From contig JOKI01000013.1 in assembly GCA_000722615.1 (NCBI GenBank), positions 33,355 to 97,354 of the forward strand: a stretch of 64,000 bases of DNA, written 5' to 3'. Below the pieces are notes generated by a model. That model saw only the letters and a list, made by a program, of their open reading frames with translations, did no database searches and had not been told where the DNA came from. Source of the stretch: Pseudorhizobium pelagicum (GTDB lineage Bacteria; Pseudomonadota; Alphaproteobacteria; Rhizobiales; Rhizobiaceae). A program made the translations under genes and the position numbers. This document shows, one piece after another, positions 1 to 8,966 of the stretch. Numbering within the stretch: position 1 is the first letter of the stretch; each line of letters starts with the position of its first letter.

Positions 1-324
1 GACGGCGGAGATGATGGTCGCACCGAAGGCGATCACCAGCGACACCCGGATCGACTGGAGCAGTCGCGACAGGACATCGCGGCCGAGTTCATCCGTGCCG
101 AGCCAATGGGACGGATGTCCCGGAGCCGCCAGCCGGCTGCTGAGGTCCATGGCGGTGATGTTGTAGGGCATGATCAGCGGTGCAAAGATCGCGATCAGCA
201 CCATCAGCAGCAGCCAGAGGAGACCAAGCCCGACCGACAGCGGTACATGCCGGCGAAGCGTGGCGATGGCTGCGAAGTAACCGCGGCGCGGCGGCAGCGT
301 TGAAACACTCGGTGTCGAGCTCAT
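1..324 (-). CDS. Peptide-family ABC transporter permease (DppC-like), partial
   Basis: Inner-membrane permease of a Dpp/Opp-type importer; only the first 108 codons are in the window and the 3' end lies beyond position 1. The start is the ATG at 324. The N-terminal cytoplasmic stretch is followed by a transmembrane segment at about residues 32-50, then the DppC-type motif HWLGTDELGRDVLSRL at about 75-90 (the conserved loop before the permease core). It lies 10 bp downstream of the DppB-like permease gene in the same direction, so it is the fifth gene of one operon (binding protein, two ATPases, two permeases). Substrate cannot be read from the sequence; dipeptides, oligopeptides, opines or similar are all carried by this family. 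Confidence 0.9.
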   Translation of the reverse strand, partial: MSSTPSVSTLPPRRGYFAAIATLRRHVPLSVGLGLLWLLLMVLIAIFAPLIMPYNITAMDLSSRLAAPGHPSHWLGTDELGRDVLSRLLQSIRVSLVIAFGATIISAV

Positions 325-334
325 GTTGCTCTCC

Positions 335-1261
335 TCAATGCGCGGTTTGCGCGCGAAGGCGCGGGTCGAGCCAGCCGTAGAGCAGGTCGACGATCAGGTT
401 GGAGACCACCATGGTCACGGCGATCACCAGCAGGATGCACTGCACCACCGCCAGATCGCGGTTGCCCACGGAGACCACCAGCAGGCGGCCGATCCCCGGC
501 CAGGAGAAGATGGATTCCACGACGACGGCACCGGCGATCAGCGAGCCGACCATGAAGCCGACGATGGTGACGATCGGCACGGAGGCATTGGGAAGCGCAT
601 GCCGCCAGACGACGTCCGGCCACGTCACCCCCTTGGCGGAGGCGGTGCGGACATAGGGCTGGCCCAGCACCTCGATCATGGCGCTGCGCGAGAAGCGCGC
701 CAGGATGCCGATCCCGCCGATGCTCATCGTGATCGTCGGCAGGATGCCATGCATCCAGGTGTCCTGCCCGCCGGACGGCAGGAGGCCGAGCGTCACGGAG
801 AAGATCAGCACCAGCAGCAGCCCCATCACGAAGGAGGGAATGGTGAAGCCGAGGATGGCAAGCAGGATCACGCCACGGTCGGCGAAGCTGTGCCGGTGCA
901 GCGCGGCGTAGACGCCGGCCGGTATGCCGATCACGAGCTTCAGGATCAGGGCCGGAATGGTAAGCTGCAGGGTGGCCGGCACGCGTTGCATCACCAGTTC
1001 GATGGCCGGCGACCTGTCACGCATCGAGACCCCGAAATCACCGGAGAGCATCGACTGGATATAGGCGAAATACTGGATCCAGAGCGGCTGATCGAGACCC
1101 CAGCGCTTGCGGAAGGCGTCGACTGCCTCCTGCGGCACATCAGGCCCGAGGAGGACCTGTGCCGGATCGCCCGACATCCGCAGAACGACGAAGGCGAAGG
1201 TCACGACGGCGAGAATGGTCACCGCGGCACGCAACAATCGGGTGAGGAAAAACACGAACAT
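335..1261 (-). CDS. Peptide-family ABC transporter permease (DppB-like)
   Basis: A 308-residue inner-membrane permease, the usual size for DppB/OppB. It has an N-terminal membrane segment (about residues 7-27), the periplasmic region with the conserved WGLDQPLWIQYF stretch, five further hydrophobic segments, and an EAA-like cytoplasmic loop (TASAKGVTWPDVVWRHALPN) that docks on the ATPases. It ends with the family-typical YGWLDPRLR tail. It starts 11 bp after the stop of the upstream ATPase gene and is followed 10 bp later by the DppC-like gene. Function as one of two heterologous permease subunits is family knowledge; the substrate is unknown. Confidence 0.93.
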   Translation of the reverse strand: MFVFFLTRLLRAAVTILAVVTFAFVVLRMSGDPAQVLLGPDVPQEAVDAFRKRWGLDQPLWIQYFAYIQSMLSGDFGVSMRDRSPAIELVMQRVPATLQLTIPALILKLVIGIPAGVYAALHRHSFADRGVILLAILGFTIPSFVMGLLLVLIFSVTLGLLPSGGQDTWMHGILPTITMSIGGIGILARFSRSAMIEVLGQPYVRTASAKGVTWPDVVWRHALPNASVPIVTIVGFMVGSLIAGAVVVESIFSWPGIGRLLVVSVGNRDLAVVQCILLVIAVTMVVSNLIVDLLYGWLDPRLRAQTAH

Positions 1262-1272
1262 GACGGTCTCGC

Positions 1273-2259
1273 TCAGGCTGCGACAGGTTCTGCATCGCCC
1301 GGCACCAGGTGGCAGGCAGCAGTTCTGTCAGGTCCGGTGTGACGAAGCGTCGGCACCGTTGTTCGGCAGAGATCGAACGCAAACGGGCAGCGCGGATGAA
1401 AGACGCAGCCGGAGGGCGGATTTGCCGGGTTCGGCGGTTCGCCCTGCAGGATCATCCGCCCCTCGAGCGTCTTGCCCGGAACCGGGACGCTGGAGACGAG
1501 CGCCTTGGTATAGGGGTGCTGCGGGGCCTTGAAGACGACGTCGGAAGACGCCTCCTCGACGATGCGCCCGAGGTACATCACCGCCACCCGGTCGGCGATG
1601 TTGCGCACCACCTTCAGGTCATGGCTGATGAACACCATGGCGATCCTGTTGCGCTCCTGAAGGTCGCGCAGCATGTTGACCACCTGCGCCTGGATCGACA
1701 CGTCGAGCGCCGATACCGGCTCGTCGCAGACGAGGAGCTTCGGCCGGGAGGCCAGAGCCCGGGCGATCACCACCCGCTGGCGCTGCCCGCCGGACAGCTC
1801 GTGCGGATAGCGATCCCCCTGGTCCTTGCGCAGACCGACGGCATCCATGAGTTCATCGATCCGTGCCTGCTGGTGTTCGCGGGGGACGATGTTGTGGATC
1901 TCGAGCGGCTCGCCGATCTGGCGCGCGATCGTCAGGCGGCGGTCGAGGGCTGCCAGCGGATCCTGATAGACGAGCTGCATCCTGGCCCGCAGCGCCCGCC
2001 ATTCGGAGGTGCCGAGCCTTGGCATCGGGTTTCCGTCGAAACGCACCTCACCGCCATCGGCCGGGTCGATGCCCAGCAGCATCCGGCCGAGCGTCGATTT
2101 CCCCGAACCGGATTCACCGACGATGCCCAGCACCTCGCCCGGCATCACCCGCAGCGTCACGCCGGCCACGGCGCGGACCGGTGCCGCCTTGCCGATCAGG
2201 CGGCGCCTGCCCGGATAGACACGGACGAGATTGGTTGCTTCAAGAATGGGAGCAGTCAC
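1273..2259 (-). CDS. Peptide-family ABC transporter ATP-binding protein (DppF/OppF-like)
   Basis: A 328-residue ATPase subunit. It shows Walker A GESGSGKST at residues 48-56, the Q-loop (VYQDPLAALD), the ABC signature LSGGQRQRV and Walker B LLVCDEP followed by the D-loop. The C-terminal oligopeptide-transporter extension contains the clustered cysteines GCVFHPRCPFAFDLC, which in this family bind an Fe-S cluster. Its ATG overlaps the stop of the upstream ATPase gene by 4 bp (ATGA), indicating translational coupling. With the upstream DppD-like protein it should form the heterodimeric motor for the two permeases. Confidence 0.93.
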   Translation of the reverse strand: MTAPILEATNLVRVYPGRRRLIGKAAPVRAVAGVTLRVMPGEVLGIVGESGSGKSTLGRMLLGIDPADGGEVRFDGNPMPRLGTSEWRALRARMQLVYQDPLAALDRRLTIARQIGEPLEIHNIVPREHQQARIDELMDAVGLRKDQGDRYPHELSGGQRQRVVIARALASRPKLLVCDEPVSALDVSIQAQVVNMLRDLQERNRIAMVFISHDLKVVRNIADRVAVMYLGRIVEEASSDVVFKAPQHPYTKALVSSVPVPGKTLEGRMILQGEPPNPANPPSGCVFHPRCPFAFDLCRTTVPTLRHTGPDRTAACHLVPGDAEPVAA

Positions 2260-3257
2260 TGTATCGATTCCAGAATTCGGGTCTGAGACAAGCGGCCGGG
2301 AGCCGTGCCGACGGGCCGGTGACAGGCCAGGCCGCGGTCGGCGCCATCATGGTGAAGCGCCGGCATGTCATGCCGGCAGAGTTCCACGGCATTCGCGCAC
2401 CGGGGAGAAAAGGAACAGCCGGCCGGAAGGTGGCGTGGATTGGGAACCGTCCCCGGAATGGGGACCATGCGGCTGCGTGGCCCGTCCAGCATCGGGATGG
2501 CGTCAAAGAGGCCACGCGTATAGGGATGCCGCGGCTCGGAGAAGAGCTCCGAGACGGTGCCTTGCTCGACGATGCGTCCCGCATACATCACGCAGACCCG
2601 CTCGCAGACCTGCGATACGGCCCCGAGGTCATGGCTGATGAAGACCAGCGCCAGCCCCGTCTCCGCCCGCAGCCGATTGAGCAGATCGAGGATCTGCGCC
2701 TGGATCGTCGCATCGAGCGCCGTCGTCGGCTCATCGGCAATCAGCAGGTCCGGCTCGCCCGCCAGCGCCATGGCGATCATCAGACGCTGGCACTGGCCAC
2801 CGGAGAATTCATGCGGGAAATGATCGAAGCGGCGGTGGGCATCGGGGATGCCGACCAGGTCCATCAGGCGAAGAGCCTCTGTCCTGGCCGCCGCACCCTT
2901 AAGGCCGCGATGGATGAAGAGTGCCTCGGCAATCTGCCGACCGATGCGCAGCACGGGATTGAGGGAGCTGGAGGGATCCTGGAAGATCATGGCGATCTTG
3001 CCGCCCCGCACCGCCTCGAGCGCACCGCGACCGGCATTGCAGATCTCCTGCCCAGAGACGCGCACGGATCCCGAGACCTCGGCCTTGCCCGGCAACAGTC
3101 CGAGCGCGGCGAGCCAGGTCACGGACTTGCCGCAGCCGGATTCACCGACCAGGCCGACTGCCTCGCCAGGTGCAACATCGAGATGGATGCCGTGCAACAC
3201 CTGCACTCCGTCAAACGCCACCCTGAGGTCGCGCAGTTCCACGAAATTGGATGTCAT
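2256..3257 (-). CDS. Peptide-family ABC transporter ATP-binding protein (DppD/OppD-like)
   Basis: A 333-residue ATPase subunit of the same importer. Walker A GESGCGKS is at residues 38-45, signature FSGGQCQRL, Walker [14 protein letters not shown]-loop FISHD, and a C-terminal cysteine-bearing extension ([15 protein letters not shown]). I prefer the ATG at 3257 because TGGAG lies five bases upstream; a longer reading from 3278 has no recognisable ribosome-binding site. The gene lies about 100 bp downstream of the binding-protein gene and overlaps the next ATPase gene. The pairing of two different ATPases is typical of Dpp/Opp/App systems. Confidence 0.92.
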   Translation of the reverse strand: MTSNFVELRDLRVAFDGVQVLHGIHLDVAPGEAVGLVGESGCGKSVTWLAALGLLPGKAEVSGSVRVSGQEICNAGRGALEAVRGGKIAMIFQDPSSSLNPVLRIGRQIAEALFIHRGLKGAAARTEALRLMDLVGIPDAHRRFDHFPHEFSGGQCQRLMIAMALAGEPDLLIADEPTTALDATIQAQILDLLNRLRAETGLALVFISHDLGAVSQVCERVCVMYAGRIVEQGTVSELFSEPRHPYTRGLFDAIPMLDGPRSRMVPIPGTVPNPRHLPAGCSFSPRCANAVELCRHDMPALHHDGADRGLACHRPVGTAPGRLSQTRILESIQ

Positions 3258-3355
3258 TGCTCCAGACGCCTTCGTCATTGCAGCGCCGGATCATCCAGCG
3301 CCCAGTTCGAGGAAAGGCGGCACCCGTGAAGGGTGCCGCCCCATCCGAGCTATGG

Positions 3356-4990
3356 TCAGCTCGACCAGTTGGTGGCGCGGAAGTCCATGGCGAAGGCAGG
3401 AGCAGCCTTCCACTTGAGAGAGGACTTCATGCCGGTGAAGACGGCGTTCTGGTGCAGGACCTGATAGACGGGGTCTTCGCGCTCGCAGATTTCCAGCATC
3501 CGGGCGATCGCCTTCTTGCGCAGCGCACGGTCGGTCGAGGTCTCCATGACGACGGAAAGTTCGTTGACCTCGGCATTGGTCCAGTCCTTCTTCTGCTGGA
3601 CTTCGCCGTTGGGACCGAACTGCACGACGAGCGGCGTGATCGGGTCGTTGATGGTGTTGGATGCAGACCAGTCGCGCACGCCCTTGACGCCCGCCGGCTC
3701 GTGGATCTGACCCCAGTTCTCCTTCATCTCGATCTCGACGTTGAGACCGACCTGCTTCCACATCTCGACCATGATCTGCGCGTTCGGCGTCTGGTTCGTA
3801 TAGTAGTTGTTGAGCAGGCGGTAAGGGATGGCGTCGCCCTTGTAGTTTGCCTGCTTCAGCAGGTCGCGAGCCAGCTCCGGGTTGAATTCCGGCGGCGCCC
3901 AACCCTCGATGAACATGTCCGACTCCTTGAAGGATTCGAACTGCAGGCCGGCCGGGATCACGGTCTGACCGGCCCAGAGCGCGTCGACGATCGCCTTGCG
4001 GTCGATCGAATGGGTCATGGCGCGGCGGACCAGCGGATTGGCGAGGATCTCGTTCTGCGTGTTGAAGACCGAGACGCGATGGTTCCAGATCGTCGAGCTC
4101 TGGACTTCGAAGCCCTGCGTCGACTGGATGGCGGCAATCTGGTCCGGCGGCAGGTCGCAGGCGAAGTCGTATTCGCCGGAGAGGAGGCCGTTGACGCGCG
4201 AAGCCACTTCGGGAACTTCCACGAAGCGGATCTCCTCGAGCGGCGGACGACCGCCCCAATACTCGTCGAAGGCAACCAGCGTCAGCGAGACGTCCGGCTT
4301 GTAGTCGCCGACCATGTAGGGGCCGGTGGTGATCGGCTTGCGCGCCCAGTCATTGTAGGTGGCGGCTTCGTCCCATGCCCTGCGGTTGGCAATCTGGCTG
4401 CCGCCGGAATAGAGGCGGCCTTCCAGCGTCACATCGGGCGTCGCGTTGTGCAGGCGCACGGTATATTTGTCGACGACTTCGATACCGGCCAGCGCAGGCC
4501 ACAGGCGGCGGCCGATGCCGGGCACGGCGGCCGGCAGTTCCTTGGCAGTCGTCGGCTTGTGATCGTCTTCAAAAATGGTCTTGCCGCCGGATGGCTCCGT
4601 GTTTCCAAAGACGCGCTCCTTGGAGAAGCTGAATGCGACATCTTCGGCGGTCAGCTCGTCGCCATTGTGGAACTTGACGCCCTGGCGCAGCTTCAGCTCC
4701 AGCGTCTTGTCGTCGATGCGCTTCCATTCGGTCGCAAGACCCGGAACCGGACCCTGATTGCCCATCCAGTCGCGCTGGATCAGGCCTTCCCAGAAGTTCG
4801 GGAAGAAGATGCGCTCACCGACGTTCGACTGCTCGTTCCAGATGTCGAGCGTGTTGTTGTTGGTGATCTTCTGCACGGCGATGGTGACGGAGGGGCGCTT
4901 GCTCTGGCTGAACGCCATGCGCGGCAGGATAAGACTGCCGGCGCTTGCTCCGAGCAAGCCGAGAGCGCTACGTCGTGTAATGGACAACAT
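3356..4990 (-). CDS. Extracellular solute-binding protein, family 5 (peptide type)
   Basis: A 544-residue periplasmic binding protein, first gene of the minus-strand transporter operon. The N-terminus has a twin-arginine-like signal (ITRRSALGLLGASAG, then a hydrophobic stretch and cleavage near MAFS-Q at about residue 28), suggesting Tat export. The body shows family-5 features: ELKLRQGVKFHNGDELTAEDVAFS near residue 100 and the RRAMTHSIDRKAIVDALW segment, which is hallmark for DppA/OppA/NikA-like proteins. Length fits the family (about 500-550). Ligand unknown; the downstream regulator and amidohydrolase, if coregulated, hint at a nitrogenous compound, which is inference only. Confidence 0.93.
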   Translation of the reverse strand: MLSITRRSALGLLGASAGSLILPRMAFSQSKRPSVTIAVQKITNNNTLDIWNEQSNVGERIFFPNFWEGLIQRDWMGNQGPVPGLATEWKRIDDKTLELKLRQGVKFHNGDELTAEDVAFSFSKERVFGNTEPSGGKTIFEDDHKPTTAKELPAAVPGIGRRLWPALAGIEVVDKYTVRLHNATPDVTLEGRLYSGGSQIANRRAWDEAATYNDWARKPITTGPYMVGDYKPDVSLTLVAFDEYWGGRPPLEEIRFVEVPEVASRVNGLLSGEYDFACDLPPDQIAAIQSTQGFEVQSSTIWNHRVSVFNTQNEILANPLVRRAMTHSIDRKAIVDALWAGQTVIPAGLQFESFKESDMFIEGWAPPEFNPELARDLLKQANYKGDAIPYRLLNNYYTNQTPNAQIMVEMWKQVGLNVEIEMKENWGQIHEPAGVKGVRDWSASNTINDPITPLVVQFGPNGEVQQKKDWTNAEVNELSVVMETSTDRALRKKAIARMLEICEREDPVYQVLHQNAVFTGMKSSLKWKAAPAFAMDFRATNWSS

Positions 4991-5321
4991 GGTGATCCTC
5001 TCTTTTCAGATAGACGGCCAGAAGCTGGGCGCGAGTACCCTGATCTTCCGAAACGTCGGTTTCGTAATGACTGCGTGAATTTTGGGTGACACCCGTCGCG
5101 AAGACCGCGAGGGGTGAATTCAAGTCGCGACCTGCGGTGCCCCCTGCGCGATTCTCTCAGCCAGAGGTGGACTGGCTGTCAGCGCGCCTTTGCCTTCGGG
5201 GATCGTCGGTCCTGTAAACATGGACGTACCTGCACTTCCATCTACCTGCACTGCCGCCTTGGGTCGGCTCGCCGCCCGGCGAAGGTCATTGCCTGTCGGC
5301 TCTTTCCTGTGAGAAGGAGCG
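4991..5321. other. Divergent intergenic region
   Basis: No gene supported. It separates the minus-strand transporter operon (start 4990) from the plus-strand SorC-type regulator, so it should carry promoters for both. A 10-base direct repeat TACCTGCACT occurs at 5227-5236 and 5243-5252 (16 bp period); its role is unknown. Confidence 0.5.
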
Positions 5322-5362
5322 TTGACAAACGGATAGGTTACAAGTGTCACGTCAGTGTGACA
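5322..5362 (+). promoter_or_regulatory. Candidate promoter and operator of the SorC-type regulator gene
   Basis: A consensus -35 hexamer TTGACA lies at 5322-5327. A good -10 is not obvious 17 bp downstream, where the hexamer TGTCAC begins an inverted repeat TGTCAC-N6-GTGACA (5345-5362). The dyad sits between the -35 and the preferred ATG at 5380, a position suited to autoregulation. Seen directly: the hexamer and the dyad. Inferred: their function. Confidence 0.45.
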
Positions 5363-5379
5363 TCTGGGAGGGTGCGGCG

Positions 5380-6324
5380 ATGGCTGCGACAGATCTGATG
5401 GTGAAGGCTGCCTGGCTCTACCATGTGGAAGGGCTCACACAGGCGCAGATTGCCGTGCGGATGAACCTGACGCGACGCAGGATCAACGAGCTCCTGGCGG
5501 AGGCTCTGGCCTGCGGCCATGTCCGGGTGACATTCACGTCGCCCCTGACGGAGAACGTGCAGCTGGAAAGCGATCTCTGCGAGGCCTTCGACCTCGAAGA
5601 GGCCGTGGTGGTCTCCACCCCGGTCGACCAGGAACTGCTGCACGCCGTTCTGGGGCGGGCCGCAGCGGCCTTCCTGGATCGTTTCCTGGAGGTCCAGCGA
5701 CCGAAATCGATCGGCGTCGGCTGGGGCACCACGCTGCGCGAGACGGTTCATCAGATGACCCGCAAGCACATGCCCGATCTGGAGGTCTACTCGATGATGG
5801 GAGGCCTGACCCGGGGCGTGGAAATCAACACGTTCGATATCGTGCGCAGTTTTGCCGAAGTGCTGAACGCCCGCTGCCACTATTTTGCGGCCCCCGTCTA
5901 TGCCGACAGCGCCGCCTCCCGAGACCAGATCGCTGCACAGTCCGTTTTCGACGAACTGCTGCAGGCGGCAGCGTCCGTCGACCTTTCCTACCTGAGCGTC
6001 GGCGACCTGACGGGAAAATCCCTGCAGATCCGCTACGGTCTTCCGGCGACGGTGAATATCGACGATCTGGCCCGTTCCGGCGCCGTCGGCGATCTGCTCG
6101 GCTACTATCTGGATGACAACGGGAGCCCCACCGAGCACCCCCTCAACAGGCAGGTCATATCGCCTGATCTGGAGAGCTATCGCCGGATCAAGACCCGCAT
6201 CATCGCCTCGGGCGGAATCCACAAACGCCGCGTCGTGGGGGCAGCGCTGCGGGGCAAGCTGGCCACCACGCTGATCACCGATTCCGACACGGCCCGCTGG
6301 CTTCTGAACGCAGCGAAATCCTGA
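5380..6324 (+). CDS. SorC/DeoR-type sugar-binding-domain transcriptional regulator
   Basis: A 314-residue DNA-binding regulator. The N-terminal helix-turn-helix (about residues 18-40, GLTQAQIAVRMNLTRRRINE) is followed by the SorC-type effector domain, including GVGWGTTLRETV, MMGGLTRG and the TRIIASGGIHKRRVVGAAL region that in this family contacts phosphorylated effectors. The ATG at 5380 is preferred since GGGAGGG is well spaced upstream; a GTG at 5344 would place translation across the putative operator. It faces away from the peptide-type transporter operon and toward the amidohydrolase gene (convergent, 15 bp apart). It probably controls the divergent transporter; the effector is unknown. 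Confidence 0.88.
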   Translation: MAATDLMVKAAWLYHVEGLTQAQIAVRMNLTRRRINELLAEALACGHVRVTFTSPLTENVQLESDLCEAFDLEEAVVVSTPVDQELLHAVLGRAAAAFLDRFLEVQRPKSIGVGWGTTLRETVHQMTRKHMPDLEVYSMMGGLTRGVEINTFDIVRSFAEVLNARCHYFAAPVYADSAASRDQIAAQSVFDELLQAAASVDLSYLSVGDLTGKSLQIRYGLPATVNIDDLARSGAVGDLLGYYLDDNGSPTEHPLNRQVISPDLESYRRIKTRIIASGGIHKRRVVGAALRGKLATTLITDSDTARWLLNAAKS

Positions 6325-6339
6325 CCCTGTCGCGCAGGG

Positions 6340-7581
6340 TCAGCGCAGGATCCGCGCCTGTCTCTCGAACGTCTTGCGGCCGTTCTTGAAGCCCATCTGG
6401 GCGGGCGCGATGCTGCCGAAGGCCTCGTCTTCGTCGGTCGCATCGAGAACGATGAGATCGGCGGCATGGCCGGGCGCAAGGCCGTAGTCTTCGATCCGCA
6501 TCAGCCGGGCGGCGTCCTGCGTGATCAGGCGAAGGCACTGGGAAAAACCGTCCGGGCCCAGGTGCATCAGGTTTGCGTAGAGATTGGCCATGCGCAGCAG
6601 AGAGCAATCGCCGTAGGGCGTGAACGGGTTCAGCACGTTGTTCGTCGCGATGGAGGCCGTGACGCCCCGCTCCGCCAGGAGGTGGACGGGCGCCACACCG
6701 CGCACGGCACGGAACCCCTCGTCGCGCCCGTTGAGATAGAGATCGGTCGATGGCAGGGCCGTGACCGCGACCCCGGCAGCGGCGAGCCGCGTCACATGCC
6801 GCTCGAAGGCCCCCTCGTCCATGGCGGCGAGCTTGGTGACGTGTCCGATCGCCACGCGCCCCTGCCAGCCTTGCGCCTCCGTCAGGCGGCAGATCTCGTC
6901 CATATGGCTCCAACTGGGATCGAGATCGAAATCCAGGTGGAAGTCGAGATCGACGTCGTGGCTTTGCGCCATCGCGAAGATCCGCTCCATGTGGGCCGAC
7001 GGGTCGCTGTCGGTATAGGGGCAGCCGCCGAGAAGATCGGCGCCACCGTTCAGCGCCTGTTCCAGCAGCGCCTCGGTGCCGGGATCGTTGAGGAGGCCCT
7101 CCTGCGGAAAGACGCAGATCGAAAGGTCGATGGCGAAGGCATAATCGCGCTTCAGCCGCTGGATGGCAGCAAAGCTGCGCAAGCCGACGCGCGCATCGAC
7201 CTCGACATGCGTGCGCATCTGCATCGTGCCCTGCAGGATGGCCATCTCGATGGTCCGTGCCCCGCGGCGATAGACGTCTTCTTCTGTGAAATCCTGTTTC
7301 AGACGCGAGACCGCCGCAACGGCGCCCTTCAGCCCTCCCCCGCCGCCTCGGCAGCAGGCGAGAAGGCATGATTTGTCCAGGTGGACATGGGTATCCACGA
7401 AGCCCGGCAGCACCAGGCGGCCGCCGGCATCCTCTTCAACACGGGCCTTCGTTTCCTGCCGCTGCGCGACCGGAACGATCTCGGCGACGCGTCCGTCGCG
7501 GATGCCGATGTCCACCAGGGACGGATCACCCTGCAGGGTGGCGTTCCGGATGAGGATGTCAAAGAGAGGAACTGAACTCAT
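6340..7581 (-). CDS. Amidohydrolase of the cytosine-deaminase type
   Basis: A 413-residue metal-dependent hydrolase of the amidohydrolase superfamily. The metal-binding DTHVHLDKS motif is at residues 63-71 (H65, H67), followed by HLDFDLDPSW (mid-protein histidine), GHVTK, and the C-terminal ATNNVLNPFTPYGD segment. In E. coli CodA the corresponding segment carries the metal-ligand aspartate; here asparagines occupy that stretch, so the chemistry may differ from cytosine deamination. Start chosen at 7581 (MSSVPLFDIL), where homology begins; an in-frame extension to 7644 would run through the divergent promoter region. It is divergent from the NTF2-like gene, with a TGCATACAG-type site between them. 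Confidence 0.82.
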   Translation of the reverse strand: MSSVPLFDILIRNATLQGDPSLVDIGIRDGRVAEIVPVAQRQETKARVEEDAGGRLVLPGFVDTHVHLDKSCLLACCRGGGGGLKGAVAAVSRLKQDFTEEDVYRRGARTIEMAILQGTMQMRTHVEVDARVGLRSFAAIQRLKRDYAFAIDLSICVFPQEGLLNDPGTEALLEQALNGGADLLGGCPYTDSDPSAHMERIFAMAQSHDVDLDFHLDFDLDPSWSHMDEICRLTEAQGWQGRVAIGHVTKLAAMDEGAFERHVTRLAAAGVAVTALPSTDLYLNGRDEGFRAVRGVAPVHLLAERGVTASIATNNVLNPFTPYGDCSLLRMANLYANLMHLGPDGFSQCLRLITQDAARLMRIEDYGLAPGHAADLIVLDATDEDEAFGSIAPAQMGFKNGRKTFERQARILR

Positions 7582-7613
7582 GCTTGAAGCCGGAATGGAA
7601 ATTGAATAGAGTA

Positions 7614-7626
7614 ACTGTATGCAATT
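7614..7626 (-). promoter_or_regulatory. Putative GntR-family operator, copy 1
   Basis: On the minus strand this reads AATTGCATACAGT. It nearly matches two sites upstream of the GntR/FCD regulator and NMT1-type transporter (8879-8891 and 8967-8979). It lies in the 79 bp gap between the divergent amidohydrolase and NTF2-like genes, a position from which a repressor could control both. Confidence 0.5.
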
Positions 7627-7660
7627 AATTGCCGATCCTGGCAACAGACGGGGATATGAA

Positions 7661-8062
7661 ATGAACGACCGTGCCCAGCGAGACCTTCAGGCCGTCAAGG
7701 ATTACCTGGACGCTTCCATGATGCCCGACCCCGTGCGGGCAGCGCAATATGTGAATGCGGCCTTCGTCTGCAGGTTCACCGGCAACCGGGTGTTCGATAC
7801 GCCGAGCGGCCCCACGGGCTTCAACGCCGCCCGCTACAAATGGGTGAAGAAGCGCATCGAGCGCTATGACGTGATGCCGGGCGAGAACGAGACGATCGTC
7901 TACAGCCTCGGATACCTCTACGGCGAATGGCCGGATGGCCAGGCCTTCGACAACAATCGCTATGTGGACCGCTTCGTCGTGCGCGACGGCCTCATCGTCG
8001 AGACGGACGTCTGGAACGATAGCGCCGAATGGATCCTCGACCCCTCCTGCGCCCGGCAGTAA
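7661..8062 (+). CDS. NTF2-fold (SnoaL-like) protein
   Basis: A 133-residue protein with the length and pattern of SnoaL/NTF2-like small alpha+beta barrels: an N-terminal helix (VKDYLDASMMPDPVRAAQYV), an aromatic-rich middle and strand pattern ending FVVRDGLIVETDVWNDSAEW. Such proteins act as isomerases, hydrolases, dehydratases or accessory ligand-binding subunits. The ATG at 7661 is preferred because GGGGA lies eight bases upstream; the start at 7619 falls in the putative operator. Divergent from the amidohydrolase and convergent with the GntR regulator. A role in the same catabolic pathway is inferred from position only. Confidence 0.75.
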   Translation: MNDRAQRDLQAVKDYLDASMMPDPVRAAQYVNAAFVCRFTGNRVFDTPSGPTGFNAARYKWVKKRIERYDVMPGENETIVYSLGYLYGEWPDGQAFDNNRYVDRFVVRDGLIVETDVWNDSAEWILDPSCARQ

Positions 8063-8081
8063 CGCCGGCGCCTGAGCGAGC

Positions 8082-8786
8082 TCAATCGGCGTAAGGGGCC
8101 AGGATATTCATCAGATCCCGGCTTCTTGCGCCCGCACTCTGCAGCAGCGCGCGCGACGCGACGGCCTCCAGATGCTGGTCCATCAGCGCGCAGGCCCGCT
8201 CGGCGGGTCCCTGCTGGATGGCCTCGATCAGTTCCAGATGTTCGCTGACCGCACAGTCCGAGGAATGCGGACGCGCAAAGGCTGACAGCGACAGCCCGGC
8301 GCGGTAGCAGATCTCCGTGACATAACGGACGAGAATGGGCTTGCCGGTCATTTCCGCCAGCCGGACATGGAATTCCGTGGCCAGCCGGATGGATGTCCCT
8401 TCTGCGCCGTGGCGCGCTTCGTGTTCGGCCTCGACGATCGCCTTCAACTGCTTGACCTGCGCGTCCGTGAGTTTCCCCGCCAGATGGCGCACCACCTGCC
8501 GCTCCAGGTCGACGCGGATGTCGAAGATGTCTCTCGCATCCTCGAAAGACGGCGTCACCACGACGGCAATCCGGTTGCGCCTCAGATCCACCAGACCTTC
8601 CGCCGCCAGCTGGCCCAGCGCATGCCGGGCGATCGTGCGGCTGACGCCGAAGCGTTCGCCCAGCGCATCCTCGGGCAGCCGGTCGCCCGGCAGCAGCGCG
8701 CGCTCGATGATGGCCTTGCGAAGGGCATGGCAGATGCCCTGGACGCGATCGATTTCGCTCCGCGGCTGACGCTTCTCAGATGCCAT
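8082..8786 (-). CDS. GntR-family transcriptional regulator, FCD type
   Basis: A 234-residue repressor-type regulator. The winged helix-turn-helix is at about residues 15-80 (LRKAIIERALLPGDRLPEDA, then FGVSRTIARHALGQLAAEGL). The all-helical FCD effector domain follows, with metal-ligand-type histidines at about residue 145 (TEFHVRLAEM) and near 190-220. It is transcribed away from the NMT1-type transporter operon; the gap between them holds two copies of TTGCATGCA, and a third near-copy lies before the neighbouring amidohydrolase/NTF2 pair. The simplest reading is a repressor of both units, with the pathway substrate as effector. Confidence 0.9.
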   Translation of the reverse strand: MASEKRQPRSEIDRVQGICHALRKAIIERALLPGDRLPEDALGERFGVSRTIARHALGQLAAEGLVDLRRNRIAVVVTPSFEDARDIFDIRVDLERQVVRHLAGKLTDAQVKQLKAIVEAEHEARHGAEGTSIRLATEFHVRLAEMTGKPILVRYVTEICYRAGLSLSAFARPHSSDCAVSEHLELIEAIQQGPAERACALMDQHLEAVASRALLQSAGARSRDLMNILAPYAD

Positions 8787-8878
8787 GGCTGGTTCCCTTC
8801 ATGCCGCTCTGGATAATCCACCCCTGCGGCTTTTTCAACTCGCCTCGCTGCTCCATTCGGATGCATTTTGCCCATTAT

Positions 8879-8891
8879 AATTGCATGCACT
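8879..8891 (+). promoter_or_regulatory. Putative GntR-family operator, copy 2
   Basis: AATTGCATGCACT contains the 8-bp palindrome TGCATGCA (8882-8889). It lies about 93 bp upstream of the GntR gene start (minus strand) and 115 bp upstream of the transporter ATPase start (plus strand). Confidence 0.55.
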
Positions 8892-8966
8892 TTCCGTATG
8901 GACATTTCTCAGCGCCGACATGGCTTCTATTGCTGGAATTCAGCACCAGCACAAATTTGGCACGCC

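Noticed and set aside
323-1342. Long plus-strand open frame opposite the DppB-like gene
   Set aside because: It is the antisense of a clear permease gene; composition is rich in His, Asp, Gln and Arg as expected for a GC-rich shadow, and no family pattern is visible.
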